Position numbers and translations under genes: made by a program. Below are positions 1 to 11,689 of a stretch of DNA of 64,000 nucleotides, piece after piece; positions within the stretch are counted from its first letter, which is position 1, and each line of letters opens with the position of its first letter. The notes under the pieces are model-generated. The model was not told where the DNA came from. It did no database searches and saw nothing but the letters and a program-made list of their open reading frames with translations. Where the stretch lies: positions 4,197,501 through 4,261,500 of the forward strand of contig ML058552.1 in the NCBI GenBank assembly GCA_003013855.2, written 5' to 3'. Source of the stretch: Liriodendron chinense (Eukaryota; Streptophyta; Magnoliopsida; Magnoliales; Magnoliaceae).

Positions 1-1393
1 CATAATAGGCTGGTGCAACTGGCCCAGTTGGATCAGTATGAAATCCGGGCCCAAATGAACCCCAGGTCTGGCTTGTTGACTGGCCCAGTACTGCAAGAAC
101 CAATCTTTTACGTGCAAAATTGCTCATCAGGCCTTTGAAAAATTGAGTAGCAGTGGCAGCATAATGATTCTTATGTAGTAGTCATTTTATAATTGCTTTT
201 GCACACGGTTGAGTTGTACTTTGGCTCACCCTGTGATGTTACATTAGTAACTGACAAATGGGTGTAGTTGGGTACATGTATCAAGGTTGCGGCCATTGTC
301 TATATGTTCCAACATGGGAGCTGGTTCCCTGGAAACTTATTAGTGGCTTAGAGCTTAGTGATCGGACAGTCCATTAAGTGGTTTTCTAACTGTGCTCGAT
401 AATTAAAATGTTTTGAATGATTAATCGAACGATTTTAACCGTTGATCTTTTTTTTATCTGTTAAAAAGTGCTTTAACATGCTTGATGGATATCCGATGGT
501 TGAGATCTTGTGGTCCACCTCTTAGGCTGGCATGGGATTATGGTCAAGAGTGGATGCCACTGGACAGTAGAGGGATTGGGTTAATTTGGGTACATGAGGC
601 AGGCTTACAAACTTTTTATGTAATGGGGCATACTGAAGTCTGTGGGGGATGGGGAGCATCATTCTAGTTTTTCCCCTTTGAAACCTGGACTCTTCCTCAT
701 AAATAGATCTCTATACCAAGGCAGAAAGATAGAGAGAAGAGAAGAAGAGAAGAAAAGGGAAAGAGAGAAAAACTTATCCATCTCCTTCATTACACATGTG
801 AATGTGTGGGGGTCCACATGTGATGGCTCTTAGTTGCGCACACCTCAGCCATAGCTTGGGATGTGTACTGGCCTCTCCACGCTCTGCTTACTAGGATAGA
901 TTAGGAAGAGACCTCTTGTGTTGGAGGATTGATCATAGGACACAAAACTGAAGTAACATCCTTGCCATTGCTTTGTGTGTTTTTGGAACTTGATTGTATT
1001 TAGATGGGAATCCTAAATTAAATTCTAAAATCTGGAATTTTCAAAGTTTTACACTTACCGTGTCTTTTGAAATTCACCAACTAGTACATGCATTGATAAG
1101 GATACTGTGAACACTGGTGCCAATACTCTGCATGATGATATTGTTTAATAGGTTATATGTTTTGAACAATCCTTCTTAGACTAATGTATCATTTTGTTGT
1201 TAAAAATTATTTTGCAACTGATTCCTTTGGAAAGCTGCATTGTATTTGTACATGCCTTCAAACATATTTCAGTCCATACAGTAGCTTGAACAACTCAGTT
1301 TTTTTGGAAGGTATTTTTTTTGAAGCAACTCAATTTGCCACCTAATGTTTTGTTGTTTCAGATTTTCAGCACAACTTGTTTCACTATACGCAG
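1..1393. other. Upstream intron or flank of NTAQ1, no exon recognised
   Basis: This stretch precedes the first recognisable NTAQ1 exon and ends in a pyrimidine-rich tract and the acceptor AG at 1392-1393, so at least its right part is intron. I looked for the expected upstream NTAQ1 coding blocks, including the catalytic Cys-His-Asp region, and saw none. A strongly purine-rich run lies at about 720-773. Short open frames at 482-667 and 642-833 resemble no family and look like chance. An alternative acceptor at 1360-1361 would add ten codons that fit the family poorly. Confidence 0.5.
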
Positions 1394-1518
1394 GCTTTTC
1401 CGGGTGGTACATGCTCCAATTTTCCTTCGTTGCTTTGCATCTGATAGACGACACATGAAGAATCCTGATGGAAACTGGATTTCTCCACCTCCTGCATATG
1501 AACCGATTGTTGCTGATG
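1394..1518 (+). CDS. NTAQ1: NTAQ1, penultimate exon (partial gene)
   Basis: Protein N-terminal glutamine amidohydrolase deamidates an N-terminal Gln to Glu, feeding proteins into the Arg/N-degron pathway in cytosol and nucleus. Bounded by AG at 1392-1393 and a GTAAGT donor at 1519-1524, the exon encodes 41 full codons. They include RLFRVVHAP, CFASDRRHMK, PDGNW and YEPIVAD, which match plant NTAQ1 proteins as I remember them (for example the Arabidopsis sequence near FFRIVHAP and FASDRRHMK). The first base completes a split Arg codon and the last G starts a codon finished in the next exon, so the downstream intron is phase 1. The catalytic Cys, His and Asp would lie in exons left of the window. 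I see no disruption, so the gene is plausibly functional. Confidence 0.88.
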
Positions 1519-2289
1519 GTAAGTGCTTGGAAGCATTTTTCTTTTTATCCTGTAGTTGCAAATGCATGTCTTTCCAATTTAGATTTCAATTTGTTACTTT
1601 TTTGCAGTTAATATATCCATTGAAAGAAGTGAAATGACTTAGTTCGATATTGTTGTGTCTAAGGCTTGTTTTACTGTAATTACAATTTGTATGTATGACT
1701 TACTGTTAGAAGTGTTTAATTAGAAACTGGTAAAAAATATTCATTTGATTGATAAAAAAACAGTTCTTTTAAGAAGGAACACTGTCAAGAATGAATAAAC
1801 AACCTGAAGAACAAAACCTAGATGCTAATTTTTTTGTGAGGAATTTTCGGAGTGTGATGCTTCAGGACGTGAAGTCTCCCGATGTGGGAGTCTATAGAAG
1901 TGGGCTCCATAGTTTGATGATATGGGCTCACTGTTGATGGACATGCACCCAAATCTCCTAGATTGGAAATTCCTAGCCCTTTTATCTGCCTTCAAATAAA
2001 GGCTAGAGAAGAACACTGCAACAGATTGGAAAAACGGTGGAAGATCAGAAGGTTATGATAATCTGCAACCAACTGTTGCATTGTCAATGACAGTTGATAT
2101 TTTGATCCAACTGATAGATTCCAGTGAGTTAATCTTCCCAAGATATAGTTTCTGATCTTCACAAGATGTAGTTTCTGATCTTCGCTGCAACTTTCTTATG
2201 CAGTATGAAGAAAAAAGAGACCTCTATAAATGCGTGATTGGATGAAGGTTAATTGCTAAGACACAAGAAGATGGTTATTGCCTCCTTTC

Positions 2290-2670
2290 CATCATGTTTT
2301 GGAGGAGTGAAATAGAGGTAGAAATCTTTGCTTCAGCCTCACTTCCATTTCCTCCCAGTTGCCCACAGGAGGAAGGCCACAACTGCAAGTCTTCTTCAAG
2401 AATGTACCGCCAATCTTGCTTCACCCTTGAGTTTCAAGGCTTCAAAATGCAACTTGAAGGCTTCATTGATGACTTCAGCCAATTGCTGAAAGTCTTGGGA
2501 TCCAGGATAGCATAATAATCTAGGATCTCAATCTTCACACGCTTGGTGGGATCATCGGTGTGAAGACTTCGTCCTTCCTCAGGATATTTGAATAATCTTG
2601 TCGAGGGGGAATTGGTTCCCTTGGACCCAATTGCATTTGCTGCTAATGAGGTTGTTGGACTCCTAGGTTT
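2290..2670 (-). pseudogene. Possible retrotransposon gag fragment
   Basis: Read on the minus strand, this part gives a broken protein with segments such as VKIEILDYYAILDPKTFSNW and, after a frame change, EALKLKGEAR. They recall the start of Ty3/gypsy gag domains, where a Leu-Asp-Pro motif is followed by a Trp and later a LKLKG-type motif. Stops and frameshifts are present, there are no LTRs nearby and no zinc knuckle. The assignment rests on a few weak motifs, so it may be something else. Confidence 0.22.
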
Positions 2671-3067
2671 ATTTTATGTTCGTCATTGTAGACTGTAGTC
2701 CTTATTTAATCCAAATTGCATGGAGAGGACATTCCCTGATTTCATATTTACCTCAGGGTTGTTGCTAGATGATTGAGGGTCAGTGTTATTCCTCTTACTG
2801 ACCTCTTCTATAATGGTCACCCAACTCGCTAGAGCATTACACTGATCTTGTTAATGCTACTAATTTATTTGATTCACATATTACTCTTTGTAAATTTCCT
2901 GACATATCATTCAGGTCCTCCTGTCATCGCACTACTATAGATGGTCCTGCTTCTCATGCACATGCACTGGGAGTTTTGAATGCAGATAGCGAATCTGTCT
3001 GTCAAGTGGTTATGGATTGCCAATCTTTCCCAAAGATTGCAGAAAAAAAAACACCAATCTAAACTTT

Positions 3068-3395
3068 GGGGCAGATCTGACCCGCAATTTAATCATATGG
3101 ATCTATTGATCCGCTATATGGACCGCATGAATATTGATCTTCAAGTCGGGACAAATCTCACCATCGATTTGGTCATGGATAAATGGATTCACTATATGGG
3201 CATCATATGAATGCTTATCTTTAATTAGGGACAGACTCGACTTATAAGGACAACATATGAATGCTGATCTTTGATCTGGGGCATCTGACTGTCGATTTGA
3301 TACACGAAAATAGATTTGCTATATGGACAAACTATGGATGATGATCTTCAATCCAGGATAGATCCAACTGTCAATTGGATAATGGGATGGACTGA
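3068..3395. repeat. Degenerate ~80-bp tandem repeat, about 4-5 units
   Basis: Units share GGGACA-like starts, a GATTTGGT/ATTTGATA segment, GCTATATGG, and an AT(G/A)AATGCTGATCTT-like end. Unit starts fall near 3070, 3148, 3228, 3279 and 3355; the third is shortened. Non-coding, within the NTAQ1 intron. Confidence 0.6.
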
Positions 3396-3599
3396 GGATC
3401 AATGGGCACACGCATTGTGGTTTAAGAGGGTTGGATGGGCTGGATTTAGAGTTAGGGATCTAGATCTGAAAACTTAAATGTGAACCAGATTTTTAAGACT
3501 CCTGAGTCGACCTCGACTCTGGAGTCTTAACCATGATCTTCAATCCAGTGAGCCTAACTCAGCAAATACTAGCTACGATGTGAACAGTGAAGATTGGTG

Positions 3600-4121
3600 T
3601 TTTAAACAGCTTACGATATGTAGAGTGTAGCTATATTCTTGACAGCTTATGCTATGTAGAGGGTAGCTTACGCTACGTAGCGTAGCTTAGCTTTAATGCT
3701 AGCTTGAGTCACATGTAGCCTATATTACACACTAATTTGCATGCGCTACACACTACATAGCCTATGCTTAAAATTTCTATTTCAATAAAAATTAGTTAAT
3801 CTTTTCATTGATTTTAGTAAAATAATACAAGTAGCAATATTAAATCAATTTCGCTGCCCTTTCTTTATCATTAATCTTTGCCAATTTTTCTATTATTTTA
3901 GGTTGTTTGGTTGCGTTGAATATCATGAAATTTCATTATTAATCAGTTTAATTTGGTGCAAAATATCATGAAGTTTCACGATTTGTTGCAACCAAGTGCA
4001 ACCTTAATTAAACATCTAGTAGCATGTCATGTAAGCTACACACTATGTAGCTTATGCCTCATGTTACACCTCATGATTTAGAGGGGTGAATGTTTGATAC
4101 ATTCTATTTGCTATTTAAAAC
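3600..4121. mobile_element. MITE-like element with TTTTAAA.AGC ends
   Basis: The ends are inverted: TTTTAAACAGC on the left and GCTATTTAAAA on the right. ATTGGTG is duplicated on both sides (3593-3599 and 4122-4128); one imperfect base further out extends it to 9 bp, which would fit a Mutator-like or hAT-like origin. The interior is rich in degenerate GTAGCGTA/TACGCTAC words. No coding potential. The element at 9825-11522 has similar ends and content. Confidence 0.65.
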
Positions 4122-4128
4122 ATTGGTG

Positions 4129-4691
4129 AATATCTAAGTTGGATTGTTTCTGGAGTGGGGGAAGTGGGTCACTATGGTTTTCTTTTGGGAAACTACAGCT
4201 AGTGTCATTTGGTAATAGGAAGAGGGAAGGTGAAGGATAGGGTTTTGTGGATGGATTTTGAAATGACAATTGGAGCGATGAGGGTTTGATGGATTTTGGG
4301 TTTGGGAATGGATGGGCTAGTGTTTTTTTTATTGATTTGGGTTTTGGATGGGATTTGAGAGTGGAGCGAGGGATGGAATAATTAGAAAAAGAACAGAAGA
4401 AGAAAAAGAGAAGATTAAGGGAGATGCCCAAGTTCATAAGGAACTTGCTCTGACACCACTTTGGGACAGCCTAAGCATTTTTGGGTATCAAGTATTTCAT
4501 GGAAATCAATCCAAATGGAAAAAAAGGTTTCCTTTTAATGTGATAGTCTGAGATGTTTGGATAGTCATAAAAATGGTGGATTCAATAAAGCAATCATTGG
4601 ACTTTTTCATAGGATTTTCTGGCACAAGAAACTAGGTGACTCTTGTCTAATGGATATGAGAATTCCAGTTGTTATTGATATAGTATCCTAA
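4129..4691. other. Unassigned intronic DNA
   Basis: AT-rich with G-rich patches (4140-4380). Open frames on both strands here have no family resemblance and overlap each other. Nothing further seen. Confidence 0.5.
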
Positions 4692-4892
4692 ATTTTTTTT
4701 GAGAGGTGACAATAATTTATTAAAATGCATGCCAAGCACGCAAAAGAATACAAGCTAACTATAAACCAAAAAAGGAAAAGAGATTTATAGAATTGGCTTC
4801 TTTGACAATAGAAGCCCAACCCACCATAGACCAGTTAATTTACCTGATGGCCTCTAGGATGGAAGAGATTTTATTATGAAAGCCCTTCTATT

Positions 4893-5717
4893 TCAATGAC
4901 CCCAAATAGTCCAAAAAATCCCCAAAATAAGCATCCTCCACAACACTTTGCCACTTTTTCCAACCCCAACGTTATGCCATGCCCACATGAGATCAATGAC
5001 CGGTTCTGGCATCACCCAATTCATATGGAAAAAACCCAAGAAATGCTCCCAAACCTTATGAAAAAACGAGCAACGAATAAATAGGTGGTTCACAGACTCT
5101 ATCGCTTCCATACACATAAAATAGATATTGGGCAAGATAAGAGATCTTCTTTACAAGTTATTGATAGTGAGCACTCTCTTATTCCCCACCAACTGGTCAA
5201 ATGCCACCACTCGAGGATGAACTCCATACGACCAACAAAAATATGGGAATGAATAAATAGAAGGCTTCTCATGGAGTAAACGATAAAAGGAACTGATCGA
5301 GAAACGACCTGAGCTGTGGGCATGCCAAATCAAAGAGTTTGACAAATGAGCTGCTAGGATTTTGTCCCTCAAAAGTCCATGGAGTTCTGCCTTCTCCACA
5401 ATCTCAACATCTAATAAATTCCTCCTACAATGAAGAGACCACACCACTGAACTGCCACAAAGGGAATAGCAATCGTTCACCAGAATATCTCTATTCGAGG
5501 CAATATGAGTTGAAGCGGGGAAAGAATGGACAAAGGCGCAGTCTTTGCACCAAATGTCCATCCAGAAACGAATTCGGCTACCATCCCCTAAAGAAAAGGA
5601 AATGCCTTTGCAAAAGTAGTGCTCAACCAAAGCAATTGCCTTCTGTATAGCAGAGGCTTGATATAAAGACGATCGCTTGAATCTCCAAACTTCTGAACTA
5701 AGCCCGTATTTTGCCAC
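4893..5717 (-). pseudogene. LINE C-terminal zinc-binding region remnant
   Basis: The minus strand encodes GISFSLGDGSRIRFWMDIWC, matching the block after the RT of plant LINEs (G-DG--I-FW-D-W), then a broken zf-RVT region. In the next frames, IESVNHLFIRCSFFHKVWEH gives the H-LF--C----VW signature of zf-RVT, followed by LGIFWTIWGH where intact copies have a W-IWKERN-type motif. At least two frameshifts separate the pieces. Confidence 0.8.
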
Positions 5718-6324
5718 TACTATTTCTCTCCAAAGCCTTCCCTCAGCTCCAAAACTCCAAAGTTATTTCCCAAGAAGGGCCAAGTTCATGGATTCAAGGT
5801 CCTTGATGCCCACTCCACCTTCCGTAATTGGCTTGCAAACCTTTTTCCATCTAAGATGATGAAACTTGCTTTTATCTTCCAAGCCTTGCCACAAAAAGTC
5901 GCGTCTCATCTTTCCAGTCTATGAAGCATAGACTTCAGAGATTTGAATAGAGACATGAAATACACCAACATATTAGAAAAAGCGGCCTTGATAAGAGTTA
6001 TTCTGCTGCCCAATGAAAGATATCTTTTCTTCCAAGTAGAAAACTTTCTTTTGATCCTCTCAATCACCTTATCCCAAAGGTGCCTAGCTGGTTTCTTGAT
6101 ACACAGAGAGATCGAGATAAAAAGAAGGTACCTGTCCGGTTTCTTGATACATAGAGAGATCGAGATAAAAAGAAGGGAACACCCAGTCTTGCATCCGAAT
6201 AATTCCTCTACCTGGAAAGCTCCTCGTTGCCCAATTGTATTCCGAGCATTTTGCTTTTAGCAATATTGATATTAAGGCCTGAAGCAACCTCAAAACATAC
6301 AATCACTTTCCGAAGGTTATCCAC

Positions 6325-6783
6325 CTATTTCACATCCGCAGTCGCAAAATAAAATGTTGTCATCTGCATAGAGAAGATGGCTAATGCGAGGTCCCCCTCA
6401 GAAGCAACTTCAAAAACTTTAATCAAGCCAACTTCCTCGCCTTTATTGAGCAACCTAATCAATGCCTCCCTAATCACCATGAACAAATAAAGGGATAACG
6501 GATCACCTCGACAAAGACCTCTTGAAGCTTTAAAGTACCTATTTGGAGACCCGTTAATGAGGAGAGAGAACAAGGCCAATTGAACATAAGCTGGCATCCA
6601 ACCTCTCCATTTCTGATCGAACCTCATTTTGTCGAGCAAATAGTTAAGGAAATCCCAATCGACATGATCATAGGCTTTCTCAATATCAAGTTTGCAAATC
6701 ACCCCACGTTTCTTTGCTCTATGTCTAGACTTGATACATTCGTGCGTTATTAGAGCACTATTTAGAATTTGTCTTCCCATCAC
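6325..6783 (-). pseudogene. LINE reverse transcriptase fragment
   Basis: The fragment shows the non-LTR RT blocks in order: a GRQILNSALITHE-type segment, CKLDIEKAYDHVDWDFL (catalytic Asp of block A), the INGSP motif, and GLCRGDPLS in place of the usual GLRQGDPLSP. The catalytic YADD is encoded at plus coordinates 6359-6370 but in a different frame from the upstream blocks, so a frameshift lies just before it (near 6380-6400). Sequence on either side (5900-6320 and 6784-7800) continues as frameshifted LINE sequence. A 49-bp direct duplication at about 6087-6185 is an added change. Confidence 0.85.
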
Positions 6784-7835
6784 GAAAGCCCCTTAGTTCT
6801 CGGAAATGATGTTGCCCAACACTTTGCAAAATTGGAGAGCCCAAAATTTTAGCTAGAATTTTGTATGGACTTCCAATCAAACTTATAGGTCTGAAGTCTT
6901 TAATTAATTTTCTGCTTCCTAGTTTAGGGTTAAGGGCGTTAAACGTTGCCCCAAGCTCTGTAGAGAGACTGCCCGCTGATGAAACTCAAATATGAAGGCC
7001 ATTACATTTTGTTTAACTATTTCCCAATATTTTTTGAAAAAAATCAAAGGGAAGCCATCTGAACCTGGTGCCTTATCCCATCAAATCCATAGCTATTCTA
7101 ACCTCATCCTCCAAAAAAAAGTCTCAAGGGAAGTAGACGTCTCCTCCTCCAAATGAAAGAACACCAAATGATCCAACTGTGGCCGATTCCAAGAATCTGA
7201 TATTAAGAGATCTTTGTAGGAGGGCACTATTGCTTCACAAATAACCCCTTTATCGGAAGAGGATTGGCTGTTAACCACGATGTTGCTAATACAATTGTTC
7301 TGAGCTCTTGCGCTTGCTATACTATGAAAATACGGTGTATTTTTGTCCCCCTCCCTAAGTCATAACGCTCTCTATCTCTGCTGCCAACAAATTTCTACGT
7401 TAATCCGAATGGCATATTTTGAAATCAACAAAGCTCTTCTATTTTGATCTTCTAAAGGAAGAGGCCCGGGTTCCTCTTTGCATGAATCTCATTTAGCATC
7501 TCATCAAACTCTGCTTCCCTGGCACCCAGAAACCTTTGATTTTTTCTTTTTTTGAAAGTCCGAAGCCTGCATAACCTTCCACTGAAAAGGATCCCTACCA
7601 TTCCTCAATCAACTGTCGGAAGCCCTCCACCTACATCCAAGCAATCTCGAATATGAAAGGTTTTGGGCTCCAAGCTTCTTGTGGAATCTCGAGGATAATG
7701 AGGCAATGATTTAAGATGGGCTTTGGTAAACCCCATTGAGCTACAGGTGGGAATTTGGCCATCCAATCCGAAAAGACTAAATCTGGGATGTTCCTACCAT
7801 TTGATCAAGTAAATTTTGCACCTTCTAACAGTAAG

Positions 7836-8274
7836 TTAATCAACTCGTGCTTGTCGGTTCAGATAGAAATTCTTCATGCTGATAGTGATACAGTTACCAT
7901 TAGATTTTTCGTCACTGAAACGCACCATGCTGAAGTCCCCTCCGATGCACCAACAGAGAGACCAACGCTGTCTGACCCTATCTAGCTCAGCCCAGAATTC
8001 ATCACGCTGACCAGAGATACAAGGGCCATAGACGGAAGTGAACAACCATTGTCAGCCAGAACTGATATTGCAGATGATCACCTAGAGAGTGATTCCTCAT
8101 CATACTGTCCAATTTCTTCCAGATGGCTGCATTCCAAGCCACTAAGATACCTCCAGCCGTACCTGCAGCATTGACTGTAATCCATTCTTTGTTTTTAATC
8201 CCCCAAACTACGTCCACTGTGCTTGTAATCCCTATTATGAATCTTCGATTCTTGCAACGTGACAATATCAACAT
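7836..8274 (-). pseudogene. LINE apurinic/apyrimidinic-type endonuclease remnant
   Basis: Two overlapping minus-strand frames carry the domain. The upstream one has TAGGILVAWN, a typical LINE endonuclease block. The downstream one has SVYGP, FWAEL, and GGDFSMVRFSDEKS, where intact families show GGDFN..R...E. The switch between frames near 8000-8045 is a frameshift. In an intact element this enzyme nicks target DNA to prime reverse transcription. The Asn usually found in the GDFN motif is Ser here, another sign of decay. Confidence 0.75.
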
Positions 8275-9136
8275 TCACTTTTTTGCATAGCTTTCTAATC
8301 TGAACTCCTCTCTTGAGCTTGCGCCCCAAACCTCGAATGTTCCAAGATAAGATGATCATCGATAAGCAGACTTACCTGTTCTAGCCCTTTTGCCTCCGTT
8401 AGACTTAGAAGCTGTATCGCAATTGATGGAACATTCCAAGCCGAGATGTTCACACGAACCTTTCGGAGACTTTTTCGATTTTAAATTTTGAATGTCACAA
8501 AGCCTCTGTTCCCCCTGCGCTGCATGAACTGGAATCAAATTATCAATAGTGCTCACTTATGTTACAACCTCGAAGGTTTTTATTTTTATTTTTTATGTTT
8601 TCTTCTTCTTCATCCTCCTCCTTTTCCATTACCTGACTCAAATGAATAAACAAATGAAGAAAAAAAAAGGTATTTCAACCAAACTCCAAAGGTTATCATG
8701 CATGTGATGTGGGTTCCCACAAGTGTGTGCAGGCCCACACATGCGTTCAAAAGATCCCAGGCTTAGTGTCTCGTGAGAAATGCTTGGTTGCAGCAGTTCT
8801 CCGACATGCTTTTGTTAACAATTAGGTTTACACGAATTAATTGGTGTGATTATCTTAGAACTATTCTTTGACTTCTTAAACTTCCCCTATGGATTATTTG
8901 GTATTATGATATATCTTTCAGTCCTTACATGTTAAGGGCCTTTTGTATTGCACAAATCCACATGGATTTCAATCGCCCAGTTTCTGATCATTTAGTGGTC
9001 ATTGCTCCATGTCATTGGGAATCTCTACTGGTGGTTGAAAATCATATGGATTTCCGAAATACAAGCAGGCCTAAGTATCAGATGTTACAAAGTCGTCGTC
9101 CATTTTTCTGCTCTCTTCACTTGTCTGGTTCTGTAG

Positions 9137-9291
9137 ATGGGACTGTGAACAACCTGGATGAGTATATTCAGATGCATGCCAGAGACGTGACTACAAATAT
9201 GGGAGATTTGGTCCAGAGGCTTTTCTCTGAGAAATTGGGTGTGGTGGTAAATGAAGCACAATTGCTCGACTTGTTTTCCCATGTTCCTTGA
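9137..9291 (+). CDS. NTAQ1: NTAQ1, terminal exon
   Basis: This last coding exon follows the acceptor TGTAG at 9132-9136 and ends with TGA at 9289-9291. Joined in phase to the preceding exon it encodes a block around NNLDEYIQM, LFSEKLGVVVNEAQLLDLF and a C-terminal HVP, matching the plant NTAQ1 end (NLSEYI...QKLGVVV...QLQDLF). The upstream ATG at 8929 that keeps this frame open lies in the intron and is not a start. With the exon at 1394 it supplies the last 92 or so residues. Length and frame are what the family predicts, with no sign of damage despite the large intron. Confidence 0.9.
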
Positions 9292-9824
9292 TGATTGGCC
9301 TTCATCCAATCCATGAAGATTGTTATTTTTCATTTTCTAACCAACTAGACTTAAAAAGGACCATTTAGTTGTGTTGCTGATTGATAAAATCTGTTGAGGA
9401 GATGATTAATATGTTCAGGTAGATAATTATTTTCTGTTCTTATTCTGTATGTTACCTAGGTAGTGTGCCATGGGTATGGCATTTACACTGTAAAATGAAG
9501 TTTCAGACAGGAGTCCAACATCCATTTCACTCTATCGGATATAAAATGTACTAATTGCAGGGTAGCTTTGCATCTTCTTCTATTGAACATTTTTTTTAAC
9601 ACTAGTCCTTTTCCAGATGCTTGCGAGGATTTTCTCTATAGAGGGAGAATATTGTTCATAGCTTTGACTGGATCTAGGAAGAAACAATGGCAATCTTTGA
9701 GATAGCTGTATTTATTATTGTTGGTATGTAAATATTTCCTATAATTATTATTTATAAGAAGCATGCATGCATGTTTATCCATGCTACCTGTAAAGAGAAA
9801 GTGCGCAAATTTGTCACTAACCCA
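9292..9824. other. NTAQ1 3' UTR and downstream flank
   Basis: No open frame of note. The first part should be 3' UTR, but I see no canonical AATAAA, so the transcript end is not placed. Confidence 0.45.
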
Positions 9825-11522
9825 GTGTTTTAAATAGCAAGTAGTGTGTTACGTAGCGTTTATCCCTTTGTAGCGTATAGTGTAAATAGCGTAGTGTGTG
9901 CTACACAATACTTCTATTTTTAATTTAAAAATAGGAAAAATATGATAAGTAGTAAGAAAAAAATATATATGCCTAAAAGTTAATTCATTTTTCAAGTATA
10001 AGCATGTTCAAAAAGTTATCGATTAGCACTTATCAAAAGCCAATCCAAATATATAAAGTTATAAACCAAATCACATAATTATTACATCAACAACTTTCTA
10101 AGCAAACCACTTGAATTAATAATGTCTAATTAAAACTACAAGTCACAACTCGCAGGTATGAAAAAGAAATAAAAATTCTACATGTTAAGAGTATTAAGTA
10201 CAATATAGATGTCGTCAATACAAAGAAGGGTTTTTGAAAACCTACTTTCGAAACCCTTTTTCTTTTAAGTTTAGTTTTAAAGGTTTTTTAATGTGTGAGT
10301 TTCATACCAACTTTAACAAAGGATCACCATCATTTTAAGTGAAGGTAAACAAAGAAAGTTTTGATTTTAACTTTACATTCGTTTTTCATTATTTGAGTTT
10401 TACACCATTTTTAACAAACAAAGCCAAAAAAAAAAAAAACGGGAAAACAAAAATAACGTTGTAGTGTATGCTACAAACGCTACACGCTATGTAGCTATAG
10501 CTGTAGCATACGCTACAAGGGATTTACGCTATTTAGCTACGCTACGTAGCGTATGCTATCGTATGATACGAGCGTTATTTGAAACGTAGCGTACTGTACG
10601 TAGCGTACTGATGCAGACATTAGTGGTTCACCCTTTAGAGTGTACCAGAGGAGGCGACATCGCAGATCGAGTGTTGGAGCAGATGAGCTAATGTGGATAG
10701 ACGCCAAGTCCTATTAGACCCATTTTCTGACGCGTTGTGAGTACGCGAGCTGCAAGATCGCGCATGAGTATCATGACCGCAGGATCGTGGAGCGGATTTA
10801 CTTTTATGTGTTTTTTTGTTTATTTTCTTTTTCTAGGCGTTTTAGTGTCATTGTTTAGTTCTAGGTATTTTTATGTTATTTTTGCAGGCATTTTAGTGCA
10901 TTTTTTATTTTCGTAAGCTTATATATACTGTGAGAAACCCAATTTCGAAATTAATTGAATAAATAAAAATTTTGGCTGCTTGTCTTCCTCTTATTTCAAG
11001 AGATTAGGGTTTTAGGATTGGCCCTCGGGTGTTGAGGATTCCACCCCGGTTTTCATTTTTTTCTTGTCTCTAGTTCTTCAAAGTGCAGGAAAGGTACAAT
11101 TTTTCTATTTTCATAATCTGTGCTATCTTTCATCTCGAACCTGTTGCTTCCCTATCACATTCGTTCTTCCCTGAATTTACCCCTTTTGGTACGATCGGAA
11201 AAGAGGGATGCCTAGCCATGAGAGCTAGATCCAAACTTAACTGTGGACTAGTCTATGCTAGATCTGGGATATCCTCATATCCCTAGATCCTCCCTATTTT
11301 ATAGTTTTACGTGATTCTTATGCTAAGGGGCATGATCCAAACGGATGAATCTCATCTTCGTGTTGAGATTTGTTAGTTTCCTCTGATTGATAACTGTTAG
11401 CTGTTAATTTTATTATCTGATCTTCACTGATATACATGCATCTAGGGTTAGGTTATCACATGCCCCTGCATCACGTACGCTATCGCTACACTACCGTACG
11501 CTACGAGCGCTATTTGAAACAC
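9825..11522. mobile_element. MITE-like element of GTAGCGTA repeats, split by a solo LTR
   Basis: Left end GTGTTTTAAATAGC and right end GCTATTTGAAACAC are inverted copies. The interior near the ends is dense in TACGTAGCG/TACGCTAC words, as in the 3600-4121 element. Without the LTR at 10609-11473 and one duplicated copy of CGTAC the original would be about 830 bp. I could not fix its own target duplication. Confidence 0.6.
10609..11473 (+). mobile_element. Solo LTR, 865 bp, nested in a MITE
   Basis: Begins TGATGCAG and ends CTGCATCA (TG...CA ends with a terminal inverted repeat) and is flanked by a perfect 5-bp duplication CGTAC at 10604-10608 and 11474-11478. A TATA-like TATATATA lies at 10920-10927. 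No internal retrotransposon sequence and no second LTR are present, so it is the product of LTR-LTR recombination. Orientation is inferred from the TATA position. Confidence 0.82.
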
Positions 11523-11689
11523 CACACTGACCATAGGGTGTGCTCCATGTAAGCCTAAAGTTATCAAAGAAGTGCCCAAAAATGGCCTTTTCCTTGGTTT
11601 GGTTCAATAATTCATCAAAGTAGAGAGATTGGGAAGGATTTGCTCATAGAATTAGGGCTCATTGGATGAAATGAAGACTGCTTATGGAG

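Larger units (their letters stand above)
4692..8560 (-). mobile_element. L1-type LINE relic, antisense inside NTAQ1 intron
   Basis: On the minus strand the order is endonuclease (about 8274-7836), reverse transcriptase (about 6783-6325) and the C-terminal zinc-binding/RNase H-like region (5717-4893), ending at a short T run on the plus strand (about 4692-4700) that reads as a remnant A tail. About 3.9 kb remain, shorter than a complete plant L1, and no ORF1 is seen, so it is 5' truncated or eroded. Many stops and frameshifts show it is dead. I could not fix a target duplication, so both ends are approximate. Confidence 0.85.
1519..9136 (+). other. NTAQ1: NTAQ1 last intron, 7.6 kb, filled with transposon relics
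   Basis: GTAAGT donor at 1519 and TGTAG acceptor ending at 9136, phase 1; both flanking exons keep one frame across it. The length is explained by insertions: a possible gag relic near 2.3-2.7 kb, an 80-bp tandem array (3.07-3.4 kb), a MITE (3600-4121) and an antisense LINE (about 4692-8560). The parts at 1519-2289 and 8561-9136 show nothing I can assign. Confidence 0.85.

Noticed and set aside
482..833. Two short open frames at the left end
   Set aside because: No family resemblance; one runs through a purine-rich stretch.
1320..1393. Coding extension of the NTAQ1 exon to the left
   Set aside because: Codons before 1394 do not match the family, while the acceptor at 1392-1393 gives a perfect fit.
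4111..4437. Pro/Ser/Lys-rich minus ORF
   Set aside because: Composition-driven, starts in G-rich intronic DNA and overlaps a MITE end.
8929..9136. 5' part of the frame open across the last NTAQ1 exon
   Set aside because: It is intronic; the acceptor at 9136 and the frame match to NTAQ1 set the exon start.
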